The notes beneath the pieces were generated by a model. That model saw nothing but the letters and a program-made list of their open reading frames with translations. It did not search any database and was not told where the DNA came from. 64,000 nt of DNA from Vallicoccus soli (lineage in GTDB: Bacteria > Actinomycetota > Actinomycetes > Motilibacterales > Motilibacteraceae): NCBI RefSeq assembly GCF_003594885.1, contig NZ_QZEZ01000003.1, positions 186,001 through 250,000 on the forward strand. The letters are read 5' to 3'. Position numbers and translations under genes: made by a program. Positions 46,899 to 54,602 of the stretch are shown one piece after another. Numbering within the stretch: position 1 is the stretch's first letter; each line of letters opens with the position of its first letter.

Positions 46899-48995
46899 TC
46901 AGCGCTGCAGCGTCACCCCGGCCCGCGCCAGCCCCTCGAGGGCGACGCCGCCGACGGTCGCGCTCGTCGACACGGTCAGGACGTGCTTGCCGGCCCGCGC
47001 GGGGGTGCCGTCGGTACGGCGCCCGTCCCAGTACCAGACGTGCTTCCCGGCGGGCAGCGACGCCCACACCGCCTCGCGCACGGAGGTGCCGGCGGCGTCG
47101 CGCACGTCGATGCGCACGGCCTGCGCCCGCTCGAGGGTGAAGATCAGCCGCGACGCGTCGTCGCGCCCGTCCCCGTCCGGCGTGAACACGGCCGGCGCCA
47201 GCGAGGTGATCGCCGGGTGCAGGCGGCGGACCTGGATCGTCCGGGCCGGCGAGGGGTGGGCGGTGTCGCAGACGGTGGCCGCGCTCGAGCAGAGCACCGC
47301 CTGGACCGTGTGCGGGCCGTCGGCGACGTTGTAGACCGGCAGGCTCGCCTGGTACGGCGCCGAGGCGTCGGTGCTGACGACCCGCCCGTCGAGCAGGAAG
47401 CGCACCGCGCCGCCCGGCGCGGTCGCCGAGACCGCAGCGGCGGTGGTCCGGACCTCCTCCGCGGGCACCGTCACGGCCGGCGCGGGGTTGCGCACCGTCA
47501 CCGTGGTGACGGTCTGCTTCGGGGAGCAGGACGTCGGCGACGTGCAGCCGGAGACCCGCAGCGGCTGGGCGCCCGAGAGGCCGTACGAGGTGACGGACGC
47601 CCTGGCGACGCCGCCCGCGACCCGCGCGACGACGGCGGACTGGCCGGGCAGGGCGAAGCGGACGTACGGCGACGCCGAGCTCGCCGTCACCGCGACGGCG
47701 CCGGAGACCACGGCGCCGGCGCGCGGCGAGGTCGCCCGCGTCTGCGTCAGCGAGGCCAGCGCCGCCGGGAAGTCGACGATGCCCCGGGCGAAGCCGAGGC
47801 CGCCGCCGCGCGTCGCGCCGAGCACCGCCGCGGTGAGCTGCGGCTCGGTGGCGTCGGGTGCCGCGCCGACCAGCAGCGCGACCTCGCCCGCCACGAGCGG
47901 CGAGGAGAACGAGGTGCCGTCCCAGGGACCCCAGGTGCCGTCGGTGTTGGCCGCGGCGATGCTCGAGCCGGGCGCGGCGACGTCGACCCAGGCGCCGAAG
48001 CTGCTCCAGGACGGCCGGCCGGTGCCGTAGTGGTTCGACGCGCCCACGGAGATCACGCCCGGCAGGGCCGCGGGATAGTTCGGGACCTTGGTGCCCTCGT
48101 TCCCCGCGGACGCCACGACGACGGCGCCCTTGCTGCGCGCGTACGCGACGGCCTCGCGCTCGTACGGCTCGACGGTCGGGCCGCCCAGGCTCAGGTTGAT
48201 GACGTCCGCGCCCTGGTCCGCCGCCCACCGGATGCCGCGGGCGACGTCGTCGCTCCACATGCCGCCGGCGTCGTCGGCCACCTTGACCGCGATGATGCTC
48301 GCGCCCCACCCGGCGCCGGCCATGCCGACCCGGTTGTGCGGCGCGGCCGCCGCCACGCTCGCCACCGCGGTGCCGTGGCCCTCGGCGTCGCGCACGTCCG
48401 CGTCGCCGTGCACGACGTTGCGGCGCGCGACGACCTTGCCCGCGAGGTCCGGGTGGCCGACGGCGACGCCGGTGTCGACCACCGCGATCTTCACGCCCGG
48501 GCCGCTGCGCGCGGTGTCCCACGCGGTCGGCGCCTTGAGCGCGGTCATGTACGGCTCCTGGTACCTCCACAGCGGGTCCTTGGGGACCAGGTGCGCCGAG
48601 CGCCGGTAGCCCACCGACACCGAGGCGACCCCCGGCTGGTCCTCGAGCGCCGTCGCGGCGCCCGTCGCCTCGTCGGCCGGGAGCACGACCTGGTACGCCC
48701 GCTCCCCCGCCACGGGCCGGGCGTCCTGCGCGCCGGCCGCGTCGAGCGCGGCCAGGCCGTCGGCCGCGGCCGCCGAGCGCGCCACGGGCGCGCCGGCCTC
48801 GAGCCGCACCGTGATCCGCGCCTGGTCCTCGGGGGCCTGCCGCGGCGCCGCCACGGCGGGCCCGGGGACCGGCGGCGGCGCCGGCCGGGCCGCCGGGCCG
48901 GCCGCCGCCGCCGCGCCCGCCGGCGCGAGCAGCCCCGCGAGGACGGCGGCGGCCGCGAGGACCGCGCGCGGGGGGCGTGGGAGGTTCTTCGTCAC
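46899..48995 (-). CDS. Secreted subtilisin-like protease (S8) with C-terminal FlgD-like domain
   Basis: About 698 residues. Signal peptide near the start (PRAVLAAAAVLAGLLAPAGAAAAA), then an inhibitor-I9-like propeptide (residues ~65-145). Triad: Asp174 in AVVDTGVAVGHPDL, His207 in GHGTAVASV and Ser362 in DGTSFSSPLVAG. Oxyanion Asn in SAGNEG. The C-terminal half holds Ig-like domains and a final FlgD-type module (AVFTPDGDGRDD ... GKHVWYWDGRRTDGTPARAGKH). The GTG at 48995 has AGGAAGGTC upstream and is preferred to the ATG at 49019. A palindrome 101 bases upstream is shared with the subtilisin gene at 4684. Confidence 0.92.
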   Translation of the reverse strand: MTKNLPRPPRAVLAAAAVLAGLLAPAGAAAAAGPAARPAPPPVPGPAVAAPRQAPEDQARITVRLEAGAPVARSAAAADGLAALDAAGAQDARPVAGERAYQVVLPADEATGAATALEDQPGVASVSVGYRRSAHLVPKDPLWRYQEPYMTALKAPTAWDTARSGPGVKIAVVDTGVAVGHPDLAGKVVARRNVVHGDADVRDAEGHGTAVASVAAAAPHNRVGMAGAGWGASIIAVKVADDAGGMWSDDVARGIRWAADQGADVINLSLGGPTVEPYEREAVAYARSKGAVVVASAGNEGTKVPNYPAALPGVISVGASNHYGTGRPSWSSFGAWVDVAAPGSSIAAANTDGTWGPWDGTSFSSPLVAGEVALLVGAAPDATEPQLTAAVLGATRGGGLGFARGIVDFPAALASLTQTRATSPRAGAVVSGAVAVTASSASPYVRFALPGQSAVVARVAGGVARASVTSYGLSGAQPLRVSGCTSPTSCSPKQTVTTVTVRNPAPAVTVPAEEVRTTAAAVSATAPGGAVRFLLDGRVVSTDASAPYQASLPVYNVADGPHTVQAVLCSSAATVCDTAHPSPARTIQVRRLHPAITSLAPAVFTPDGDGRDDASRLIFTLERAQAVRIDVRDAAGTSVREAVWASLPAGKHVWYWDGRRTDGTPARAGKHVLTVSTSATVGGVALEGLARAGVTLQR

Positions 48996-49095
48996 GTCCG
49001 ACCTTCCTGGTCGCGTCATGGGGGCGGGGCGGGGCCGCCGGGGTGCCGGGTGCAGCGTGGCACCCGTCCATCGGCCCCGTCCCGTGGACTCCGCA

Positions 49096-49111
49096 TCACC
49101 CGATCGGGTGA
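49096..49111. promoter_or_regulatory. Palindrome TCACCC-GATC-GGGTGA between subtilisin and DUF2795 genes
   Basis: A perfect 16-bp palindrome lies in the divergent gap between the S8 gene (start 48995, minus) and the DUF2795 gene (start 49194, plus), about 83-101 bases from each start. The 6-bp arms and the leading GCA are identical to the site at 4590-4605 upstream of another S8 gene. Probable operator of an unidentified regulator. Confidence 0.6.
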
Positions 49112-49193
49112 GCGGCAGGTGTCAGCGCCCCGCCAGCGGTGAAGGAGGGGGCGCGGCCGGCACCCGCCGGCGCGGAGAGGAGGCGCGGGACCC

Positions 49194-49385
49194 GTGGCGA
49201 CGTACGAGGACGTGATCGGCCACCTCGGGGAGGTCGACTTCCCGGCGGACAAGGACGCCATCATCGAGGGCGCGGTCAAGGGCGGGGCCCCGGACGACGT
49301 GGTGCGGGCGCTGCGCGCGCTGCCGCCGGTCGAGTACGCGAGCGGGCAGGAGGTCGCGCGCTCCGCGGGCGTCACCCCGACCTGA
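49194..49385 (+). CDS. Small DUF2795 protein
   Basis: 63 residues, matching the short actinobacterial DUF2795 family: starts ATYEDVIGHLGEVDFPADKDAIIEGA and ends with the usual ALRALPPVEYASGQEVARS. This family is helical, cytoplasmic and of unknown function. GTG start with GAGAGGAGG upstream. Divergent from a subtilisin gene across a palindrome; they may share a regulator. Confidence 0.85.
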   Translation: MATYEDVIGHLGEVDFPADKDAIIEGAVKGGAPDDVVRALRALPPVEYASGQEVARSAGVTPT

Positions 49386-49475
49386 TCGGCGGGGCGCCTC
49401 CGCGGCGCCGCGGCGGGCTCGTACGGTGACCCCCACCCGGCCGGGCCCGCCCGGCCGCCGAGGAGGAGGTGCGGC

Positions 49476-49646
49476 ATGGATGCTGGCGACCCGCAGGTGC
49501 GGGTGGAGCTCGAGCGGCGGCTGAGCGCCATCGAGCACGACGAGGCCGGGGACGTCGCGCACGGCGCCCTGCCGGCCGGGGACCTCTGGGCGCTCGCCGC
49601 GATCGTCGTCGTGGCGCTGCTCGTCGGCGCGCTGGTGGCCCTCTGA
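49476..49646 (+). CDS. 56-residue single-pass membrane protein before the NCS1 permease
   Basis: A short gene below usual ORF cut-offs. ATG at 49476 with a strong AGGAGGAGGT 6 bases upstream. Sequence starts MDAGDPQVRVELERRLSAIEHDE (charged, helical) and ends in one transmembrane helix (WALAAIVVVALLVGALVAL). The stop and the permease start share a base (TGATG, 49644-49648), so translation is coupled. I infer a small accessory subunit of the transporter, like those found with other secondary transporters. No family is recognised. Confidence 0.75.
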   Translation: MDAGDPQVRVELERRLSAIEHDEAGDVAHGALPAGDLWALAAIVVVALLVGALVAL

Positions 49647-51097
49647 TGCCCGCGCACGAGGACGTCGCGCGCGAGGCGACCTTCGGCTCGCTGCCCGTGG
49701 TGCGCTCCGAGCGCGTCTGGGGCTTCGGCGACTTCACCTGGGTCAACGTCGGCCTGGCCATCGCCACGTGGGCCTTCCTCGTCGGCGGCGCCACCGCCTC
49801 GCTCGTCGGCTTCGCCGACGGCCTGCTCGCGATGCTCATCGGCAACGCGATCGGCGTGGTGCTCATGCTGCTGGCCAGCGTCGTCGCCAGCCAGCGCTAC
49901 GGCGTCGAGCAGTACACGGTCCTGCGCAGCGTCTACGGCTTCGGCGGCGTCGCGCTGCTCGTGTTCACCGTGGTGCTGTTCACCGAGATGGGCTGGTCCT
50001 CGCTGCTCGCGGTGATGTTCGGCCGCGCCACGACGCAGGTCTCCAACGAGGTGCTGGGCACGGACATCGGGCCGAACGCCCTGCCGGTGACCCTGTTCGC
50101 GCTGGTCGCGATCGCCGTGGCCTGGGTCGTCCTGGCCAAGGGCCCGCTGACGATCCGCTTCCTCAACCGGGTCGTCGCCCCCGGGCTGGCGCTGCTCACC
50201 GTCGGCATGGCCGTCGTGCTGCTCACCGAGACCAGCGTCGGCGAGATCCTCGACGCCGCACCGCTCGCGCCGTTCGAGGACGAGCGGCTCAACTTCGCGC
50301 TCGCCGTCGAGTTCAACCTCGGCGTGGGCTTCTCGTGGTGGCCCGTGATGGGCAGCCTCGCCCGGCTGACGACGAGCCCGCGCGCGGCGATGTGGCCGAG
50401 CTTCATCGGCCTGTTCGGCGCGACCGTGCTGGCCCAGGCCGTCGGCATGGCCGCCGCGCTCACCCTCGGCGACTCCGACCCGACCGTCTGGATGGTCCCC
50501 CTCGGCGGGGCCTGGCTCGGGGCCGCGGCCCTGGTGTTCATCGCCTTCGCGAACCTCACCTCGCTCGCGTCGATCGTCTACTCCACCTGCCTCGCGCTGC
50601 GCCAGGCCGGGGGCAGCGCGATGACCAGGGTCCGGTGGGAGTGGCTGTGCGCCGGGTTCTTCGTGCTGCCGGCCGCGCTGAGCTTCTTCCCCGGCCTGCT
50701 CTACGACGACTTCCTGCTCTTCGTCACCTGGACCGGGGCGTTCCTCGCGGCGATCTGCGGCACGGTGCTCGCGGACTACTTCGTCCTGCGCCGCCAGCGC
50801 ATCGCCCTGACCCAGCTCTACGCGCCGGGCTCGGCGAGCGCGTACCACTTCACCGGCGGCGCCAACGTCGCCGCGCTGCTGTCGACGGGCCTCGGCGCGC
50901 TGACGTACGTGCTGCTCTACAACCCCCAGACGCTGGACACGCGCTCGGCCTTCGCCTTCGTCACCGCCTCGGTGCCCGCCGTCCTCGTCGCGGGGGTCGG
51001 CCACCTCGTCCTGTCGTGGCTGCTCAACCTGCGGGCCGGGCGCGGCGGGTACGCGCCGGCCGACCCCGCCCGCCCGAACCAGACCACGGAGGCCTGA
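49646..51097 (+). CDS. NCS1-family nucleobase/allantoin-type permease
   Basis: 483 residues with about 12 transmembrane helices, typical of nucleobase:cation symporter-1 (cytosine, purine, allantoin or hydantoin transporters). The opening SERVWGFGDFTWVNVGLAIATWAFLVGG and later VEFNLGVGFSWWPVMGSLARL and LADYFVLRRQRI are characteristic. It imports a nitrogen compound with a proton or sodium. The operon continues with a medium-chain dehydrogenase (no gap) and a nitrilase-fold hydrolase, which suggests the cargo is degraded for nitrogen. Exact substrate unknown. Confidence 0.9.
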   Translation: MPAHEDVAREATFGSLPVVRSERVWGFGDFTWVNVGLAIATWAFLVGGATASLVGFADGLLAMLIGNAIGVVLMLLASVVASQRYGVEQYTVLRSVYGFGGVALLVFTVVLFTEMGWSSLLAVMFGRATTQVSNEVLGTDIGPNALPVTLFALVAIAVAWVVLAKGPLTIRFLNRVVAPGLALLTVGMAVVLLTETSVGEILDAAPLAPFEDERLNFALAVEFNLGVGFSWWPVMGSLARLTTSPRAAMWPSFIGLFGATVLAQAVGMAAALTLGDSDPTVWMVPLGGAWLGAAALVFIAFANLTSLASIVYSTCLALRQAGGSAMTRVRWEWLCAGFFVLPAALSFFPGLLYDDFLLFVTWTGAFLAAICGTVLADYFVLRRQRIALTQLYAPGSASAYHFTGGANVAALLSTGLGALTYVLLYNPQTLDTRSAFAFVTASVPAVLVAGVGHLVLSWLLNLRAGRGGYAPADPARPNQTTEA

Positions 51098-52201
51098 GTG
51101 CCGCGCACCTCGCTCGCCGCCGTCCACGACGGACGGTCCGACCGGCTCGACGTCCGGGAGGTGCGGGTCGCCGACCCCGGCCCCGGCCAGGTGCTCGTGC
51201 GCCTGCGCGCGTCCGGCGTCTGCGGGTCGGACCGGCACGTCCTCGACGGCGAGTGGCAGCTGCCCAGCCCGACCGTGATGGGGCACGAGGGCGCCGGGGT
51301 CGTCGAGGCCGTGGGCGACGGCGTCGTCGACGTCGCGCCCGGCGACCATGTCGTCCTGTCCTGGTACTACCCGTGCCGCCGCTGCGCCGCCTGCGCGGCC
51401 GGGCGGGCGTGGGCCTGCACCGGCACCCGCTCGAACGACTGCCTGCTCCCCGACGGCAGCACGCCGCTCGCCGACGCCGACGGCACCGCGCTCTACCCCT
51501 ACCTCGCCGTCGGCACCATGAGCGAGTACGCCGTCGTCGCCGAGTCGGCCGCGGTGAAGGTGCCCGCCGAGCTGCCGTTCGACGTCGCCAGCCTCATCGG
51601 CTGCAGCGTCACCACCGGCGTCGGCGCCGTCACCAACAACGCGAAGGTGCCCGCGGGCGCGTCGGCGGCGGTCGTCGGCTGCGGCGGCGTCGGCCTGTCC
51701 GTCGTCATGGGGCTCGCCCTCGTCGGCGCCGACCCGGTCGTCGCGGTCGACCTCAGCGACGAGAAGCTCGCGACGGCGCAGCGGTTCGGGGCCACGCACC
51801 TCGTCCGCGCCGACACCGACGTGGCCGCCGCGGTCCGCGGGATCACCGGGACCGGCGCCGACTACGCCTTCGAGGTGATCGGCCGGGTGCCGACCATCGA
51901 GATGCTCCCGGCCTTGCTGACCCCGGGCGGCACGGGCGTGCTCGTCGGCCTGCCGCCGGTCGGCGCCGTCGCCGGCATCGACGTCCTCGAGCTGGCCGAG
52001 TCGGGCAAGACCCTCATCGGCTCGAACTACGGCGGCGCCGTGCCGAGCCTGGACTTCCCGCGGCTCGCCCGCCTCTACCTCAGCGGTCGCCTCCCCCTCG
52101 ACGAGCTCGTCTCGCACCGCATCGGGCTCGGCGAGGTCAACGAGGCGTTCGACGCGATGCGCGCGGGCGAGCGGACCCGCAGCGTCATCGTGCTGGACTG
52201 A
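51098..52201 (+). CDS. Zinc-dependent alcohol dehydrogenase (MDR family)
   Basis: 367 residues. Zinc-binding signature GHEGAGVVEAVGDGV with catalytic Cys in GVCGSDRHV, and the structural four-Cys lobe CRRCAACAAGRAWAC. NAD-binding motif VVGCGGVGLSVVMG, followed by an acidic residue (AVDLS) favouring NAD over NADP. The GTG start directly follows the permease stop (TGAGTG), so translation is coupled. Probably oxidises an alcohol or reduces an aldehyde in the pathway served by the permease. Substrate unknown; the family also includes Zn-dependent formaldehyde and mycothiol-linked enzymes. Confidence 0.9.
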   Translation: MPRTSLAAVHDGRSDRLDVREVRVADPGPGQVLVRLRASGVCGSDRHVLDGEWQLPSPTVMGHEGAGVVEAVGDGVVDVAPGDHVVLSWYYPCRRCAACAAGRAWACTGTRSNDCLLPDGSTPLADADGTALYPYLAVGTMSEYAVVAESAAVKVPAELPFDVASLIGCSVTTGVGAVTNNAKVPAGASAAVVGCGGVGLSVVMGLALVGADPVVAVDLSDEKLATAQRFGATHLVRADTDVAAAVRGITGTGADYAFEVIGRVPTIEMLPALLTPGGTGVLVGLPPVGAVAGIDVLELAESGKTLIGSNYGGAVPSLDFPRLARLYLSGRLPLDELVSHRIGLGEVNEAFDAMRAGERTRSVIVLD

Positions 52202-52204
52202 GCC

Positions 52205-53860
52205 GTGGTCCGTACCGCCACCGTCGGGGCCGTCCAGCTCGTCGCCGCCCGCGGCGACAAGGAGGCCAACCTCCAGGCGCTCGAGGAGCTCGTCGCCGCA
52301 GCCGCCCGCCGCGGCGCGCGCGTCGTCGTCGCCCCGGAGATGGCGACCACCGGCTACTGCTGGCCCGACGAGGCCGAGGTGCGCCCGCTCGCCGAACCCG
52401 TGGACGGCCCCAGCACCCGGCGCCTCGCACGGCTGTGCCGGAGCACCGGCACCTGGCTCGTGGTGGGGATGCCCGAGGTCGACGAGGGCACCGGGCTGCT
52501 GCACAACACCTGCGTCCTCGTCGGGCCGGACGGGCCGCTCGGCGCGTACCGGAAGGTGCAGCCGTTCCTCGCCGACCCCTTCTGGTCGGTCGACGGGGAC
52601 CGCCTCCCCCCGGTCTGGGAGACGCCCGCGGGGCGGGTGAGCCCGCTGGTCTGCGCCGACGTCGACTACCCGGAGCCACCGCGCGCCGTCGCGCTCGCCG
52701 GCGTCGACTGGCTGGCGCTCGCCACCGCGTGGGTCGACGAGCCCGCGCCGAGCGCGACCTGGCGGTTGCGCGCCTGGGAGGACGCGCTGCCCGTCGTCGC
52801 CGCCGACATGGCCGGGCGCGAGCTGGGGGTGCAGTTCAGCGGGGGGACGTGCGTGCTCGACCACGCCGGGAGCGTGCTCGACGCGGTCGACGCCGGGCCC
52901 GGCGTCGTCGTCGCCACGCTCGACCTCGACGCCGCGGCCCGGCGCCGCCGCGAGGTGCTCGCCGAGCGACGGCCGCGGGCGTACCGGCCCCTGGCGCTCA
53001 CCACCCGGTGGGCCAGGCCGGACCGGGACCGCCTCTACGGCGAGGCGCCGCAGCAGGAGGCGCTGCACGTCGCCGTGCTGCACGGCCCGCCCGCGCGGGA
53101 GGCGCCGGCGCCGCCCGCCGGCACCGAGCTCGCGGTGCTGCCCGCCCTCCACCTCGTCGGCGGCGCGCCCGCGGACGCGGACGCCGCCGGGCGCGCGGCG
53201 GACCGGCACGACGAGGCGCTGGCCGCGCTCGGGGCCTGGGCGGCGCGGCACGGCTGCGAGGCCGTCACCTCCCTCGTCGAGCGGGTGGGCGGCGGGCTGC
53301 GCCTCGCGCTCGTCGCCGCCGGCCCGCGGGGGACGCAGGTGCGCCACGCGACCCACCTCGGGCCGTACGCCGCCTGGGCCGAGCCCGGGGACGAGGAGGA
53401 GCTGCTGCCGCTGGAGCGCCCGTGGGGACGGCTCGGCCTGCTCAGCGGCGAGGAGCTCGCGGTGCCCGAGACGTCGCGGGTGCTCGCCGTGCGCCGCGCC
53501 GACGTCGTCGCCGTGCCGGCGGCCGTCGCGTGGCCCTGGCCGGTGGACTACCCCGGCACGCGGGTGCCGCTCGGCGAGGGGCTCACGGGCCCCGACCGCA
53601 CCTTCGCCCACCCGGCGCGCCTTCGGGCCGGCGACTCGCACGTGTGGGTCGCCCTGGCCAACGACGGGCCGACGACGAGCGGGGTCTTCGCCCCCGACCA
53701 CGTCGCCGTACCCCGCGCGGAGGTGCTCGCGCCCGCGCCGGGCTGGGCGTCGGTGCTCGCCCCGCTGCGCGGCCCGACGGCCCTGGGGCGCCAGTGCGAG
53801 GAGAAGCCGCAGCTGACGCGCCGGCGCACCGACGTCTTCTCCCGGCCGCTGCTCGCCTGA
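52205..53860 (+). CDS. Carbon-nitrogen hydrolase with a degenerate second nitrilase-like half
   Basis: 551 residues, about twice the usual nitrilase length. Residues 1-275 form an intact catalytic domain with Glu in VVAPEMATTG, Lys in YRKVQPF and Cys in PLVCADVDYP. Residues ~275-550 look like a second copy in which the catalytic positions are lost: the first segment reads LAVLPALHL (no Glu), and the Cys segment reads GLLSGEELAVPE. Likely a domain fusion by duplication with a structural or regulatory second half. It hydrolyses an amide, nitrile or carbamoyl group. Last gene of the NCS1 operon (3-base gap to the dehydrogenase), hence a likely nitrogen-scavenging step. Confidence 0.82.
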   Translation: MVRTATVGAVQLVAARGDKEANLQALEELVAAAARRGARVVVAPEMATTGYCWPDEAEVRPLAEPVDGPSTRRLARLCRSTGTWLVVGMPEVDEGTGLLHNTCVLVGPDGPLGAYRKVQPFLADPFWSVDGDRLPPVWETPAGRVSPLVCADVDYPEPPRAVALAGVDWLALATAWVDEPAPSATWRLRAWEDALPVVAADMAGRELGVQFSGGTCVLDHAGSVLDAVDAGPGVVVATLDLDAAARRRREVLAERRPRAYRPLALTTRWARPDRDRLYGEAPQQEALHVAVLHGPPAREAPAPPAGTELAVLPALHLVGGAPADADAAGRAADRHDEALAALGAWAARHGCEAVTSLVERVGGGLRLALVAAGPRGTQVRHATHLGPYAAWAEPGDEEELLPLERPWGRLGLLSGEELAVPETSRVLAVRRADVVAVPAAVAWPWPVDYPGTRVPLGEGLTGPDRTFAHPARLRAGDSHVWVALANDGPTTSGVFAPDHVAVPRAEVLAPAPGWASVLAPLRGPTALGRQCEEKPQLTRRRTDVFSRPLLA

Positions 53861-53867
53861 ACCGCCG

Positions 53868-54311
53868 TCACAGTGCACGGGCGCCGTCCAGGGGCACCGG
53901 CTCGTCCTCGGCGCAGCCGCAGGTGAAGAGCTGGTGCCCGCACGCCGGGCACTCCGCCGCGTCGCATCCCGGGTGGTGGTAGCCGCCGGGCAGGGTGCCG
54001 CAGTCGCCGCAGCGGCGCGGGAGGGGCACGCGGACGAGCGCGGGCGTGCGCCGGGGGCGGGGGCGCGCACGGCGGCCCGGGCGGTGCGGGTCGTACGCGC
54101 CCGCCCCGTCCAGCCCGTCCAGCTCGTGCAGCTCGTCCAGCTCGTCCAGCTCGTCGAGGTCCTCCTCCCACAGGTCCTCCAGGCCCACGACGTGGACGCG
54201 CTCGCGCCCGAGGCGCAGCGTCGGCAGGTCGCCGCGCGCGGTCCGCACGGCCCAGGGCCGGCAGGAGGCGGCGGTCGTCGTCTCGCGGTCGCAGTGCTCG
54301 CAGGTCGCCAT
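53868..54311 (-). CDS. Zinc-ribbon protein with an acidic tandem-repeat linker
   Basis: 147 residues. N-terminal CEHCDRET and later CGDCGTLPGG..HHPGCDAAECPACGHQLFTCGC contain several Cys/His pairs, probably two zinc ribbons. Between them is a (LDE) repeat, LDELDELDELHELDGLDG, and an Arg/Pro-rich stretch. Start ATG 54311. No enzyme motif. It converges on the nitrilase gene with an 8-base gap and is divergent from the SpoIIE-type phosphatase. Role unknown; a small nucleic-acid or protein-binding factor is plausible. Confidence 0.7.
   Translation of the reverse strand: MATCEHCDRETTTAASCRPWAVRTARGDLPTLRLGRERVHVVGLEDLWEEDLDELDELDELHELDGLDGAGAYDPHRPGRRARPRPRRTPALVRVPLPRRCGDCGTLPGGYHHPGCDAAECPACGHQLFTCGCAEDEPVPLDGARAL
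54106..54156 (-). repeat. Tandem 9-bp repeat in the zinc-ribbon gene
   Basis: CAGCTCGTC and close variants follow one another about five times (CAGCCCGTC, CAGCTCGTG, CAGCTCGTC twice, and degenerate units at the edges). On the coding strand each unit encodes Leu-Asp-Glu or a variant. Such in-frame repeats can expand or shrink by slippage, changing linker length without breaking the frame. Confidence 0.65.
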
Positions 54312-54473
54312 GGGCCGGAGCGTGCACCGGTGCGGCGACCCGCCGCGGGCGCCGTCCACAGGCGGGCCGTCGGGGCGGGTCCCGCGGACCTGTGGACGAC
54401 CGGGCCGCGGCCCCGTGCGGAGCCTGCCGGCCAAGGCGTACGGGTGCCCACCGAGGCTCGTCGGGCTGGTCCG

Positions 54474-54489
54474 GCACCCGTACGGGTGC
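54474..54489. promoter_or_regulatory. 16-bp palindrome upstream of the SpoIIE-type phosphatase
   Basis: GCACCCGTACGGGTGC is a perfect palindrome in the divergent gap between the zinc-ribbon gene (start 54311) and the phosphatase gene (start 54603). A half-matching GCGTACGGGTGC lies 42 bp upstream (54436-54447). The left 13 bases (GCACCCGTACGGG) recur at 8857-8869 between the LAL and sigma genes. Possible operator. Confidence 0.4.
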
Positions 54490-54602
54490 TTCACGTGGTC
54501 GACACGTCAGGGCGACGCACGAAGGGCGCGAGCCGGGGAGGCGCGGCACGGGGAGGGCCGACACGGGGAGGGAGGGCGCCCGGGGGCGCTAGCGTGAGCC
54601 GC

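Noticed and set aside
49016-54451. Very long open frame (about 1800 codons) on the minus strand
   Set aside because: It is the high-GC shadow of several real genes on the plus strand (DUF2795, permease, dehydrogenase, nitrilase); its product is an Arg/Gly/Asp-rich mixture with no motif and it covers convergent and divergent gene boundaries.
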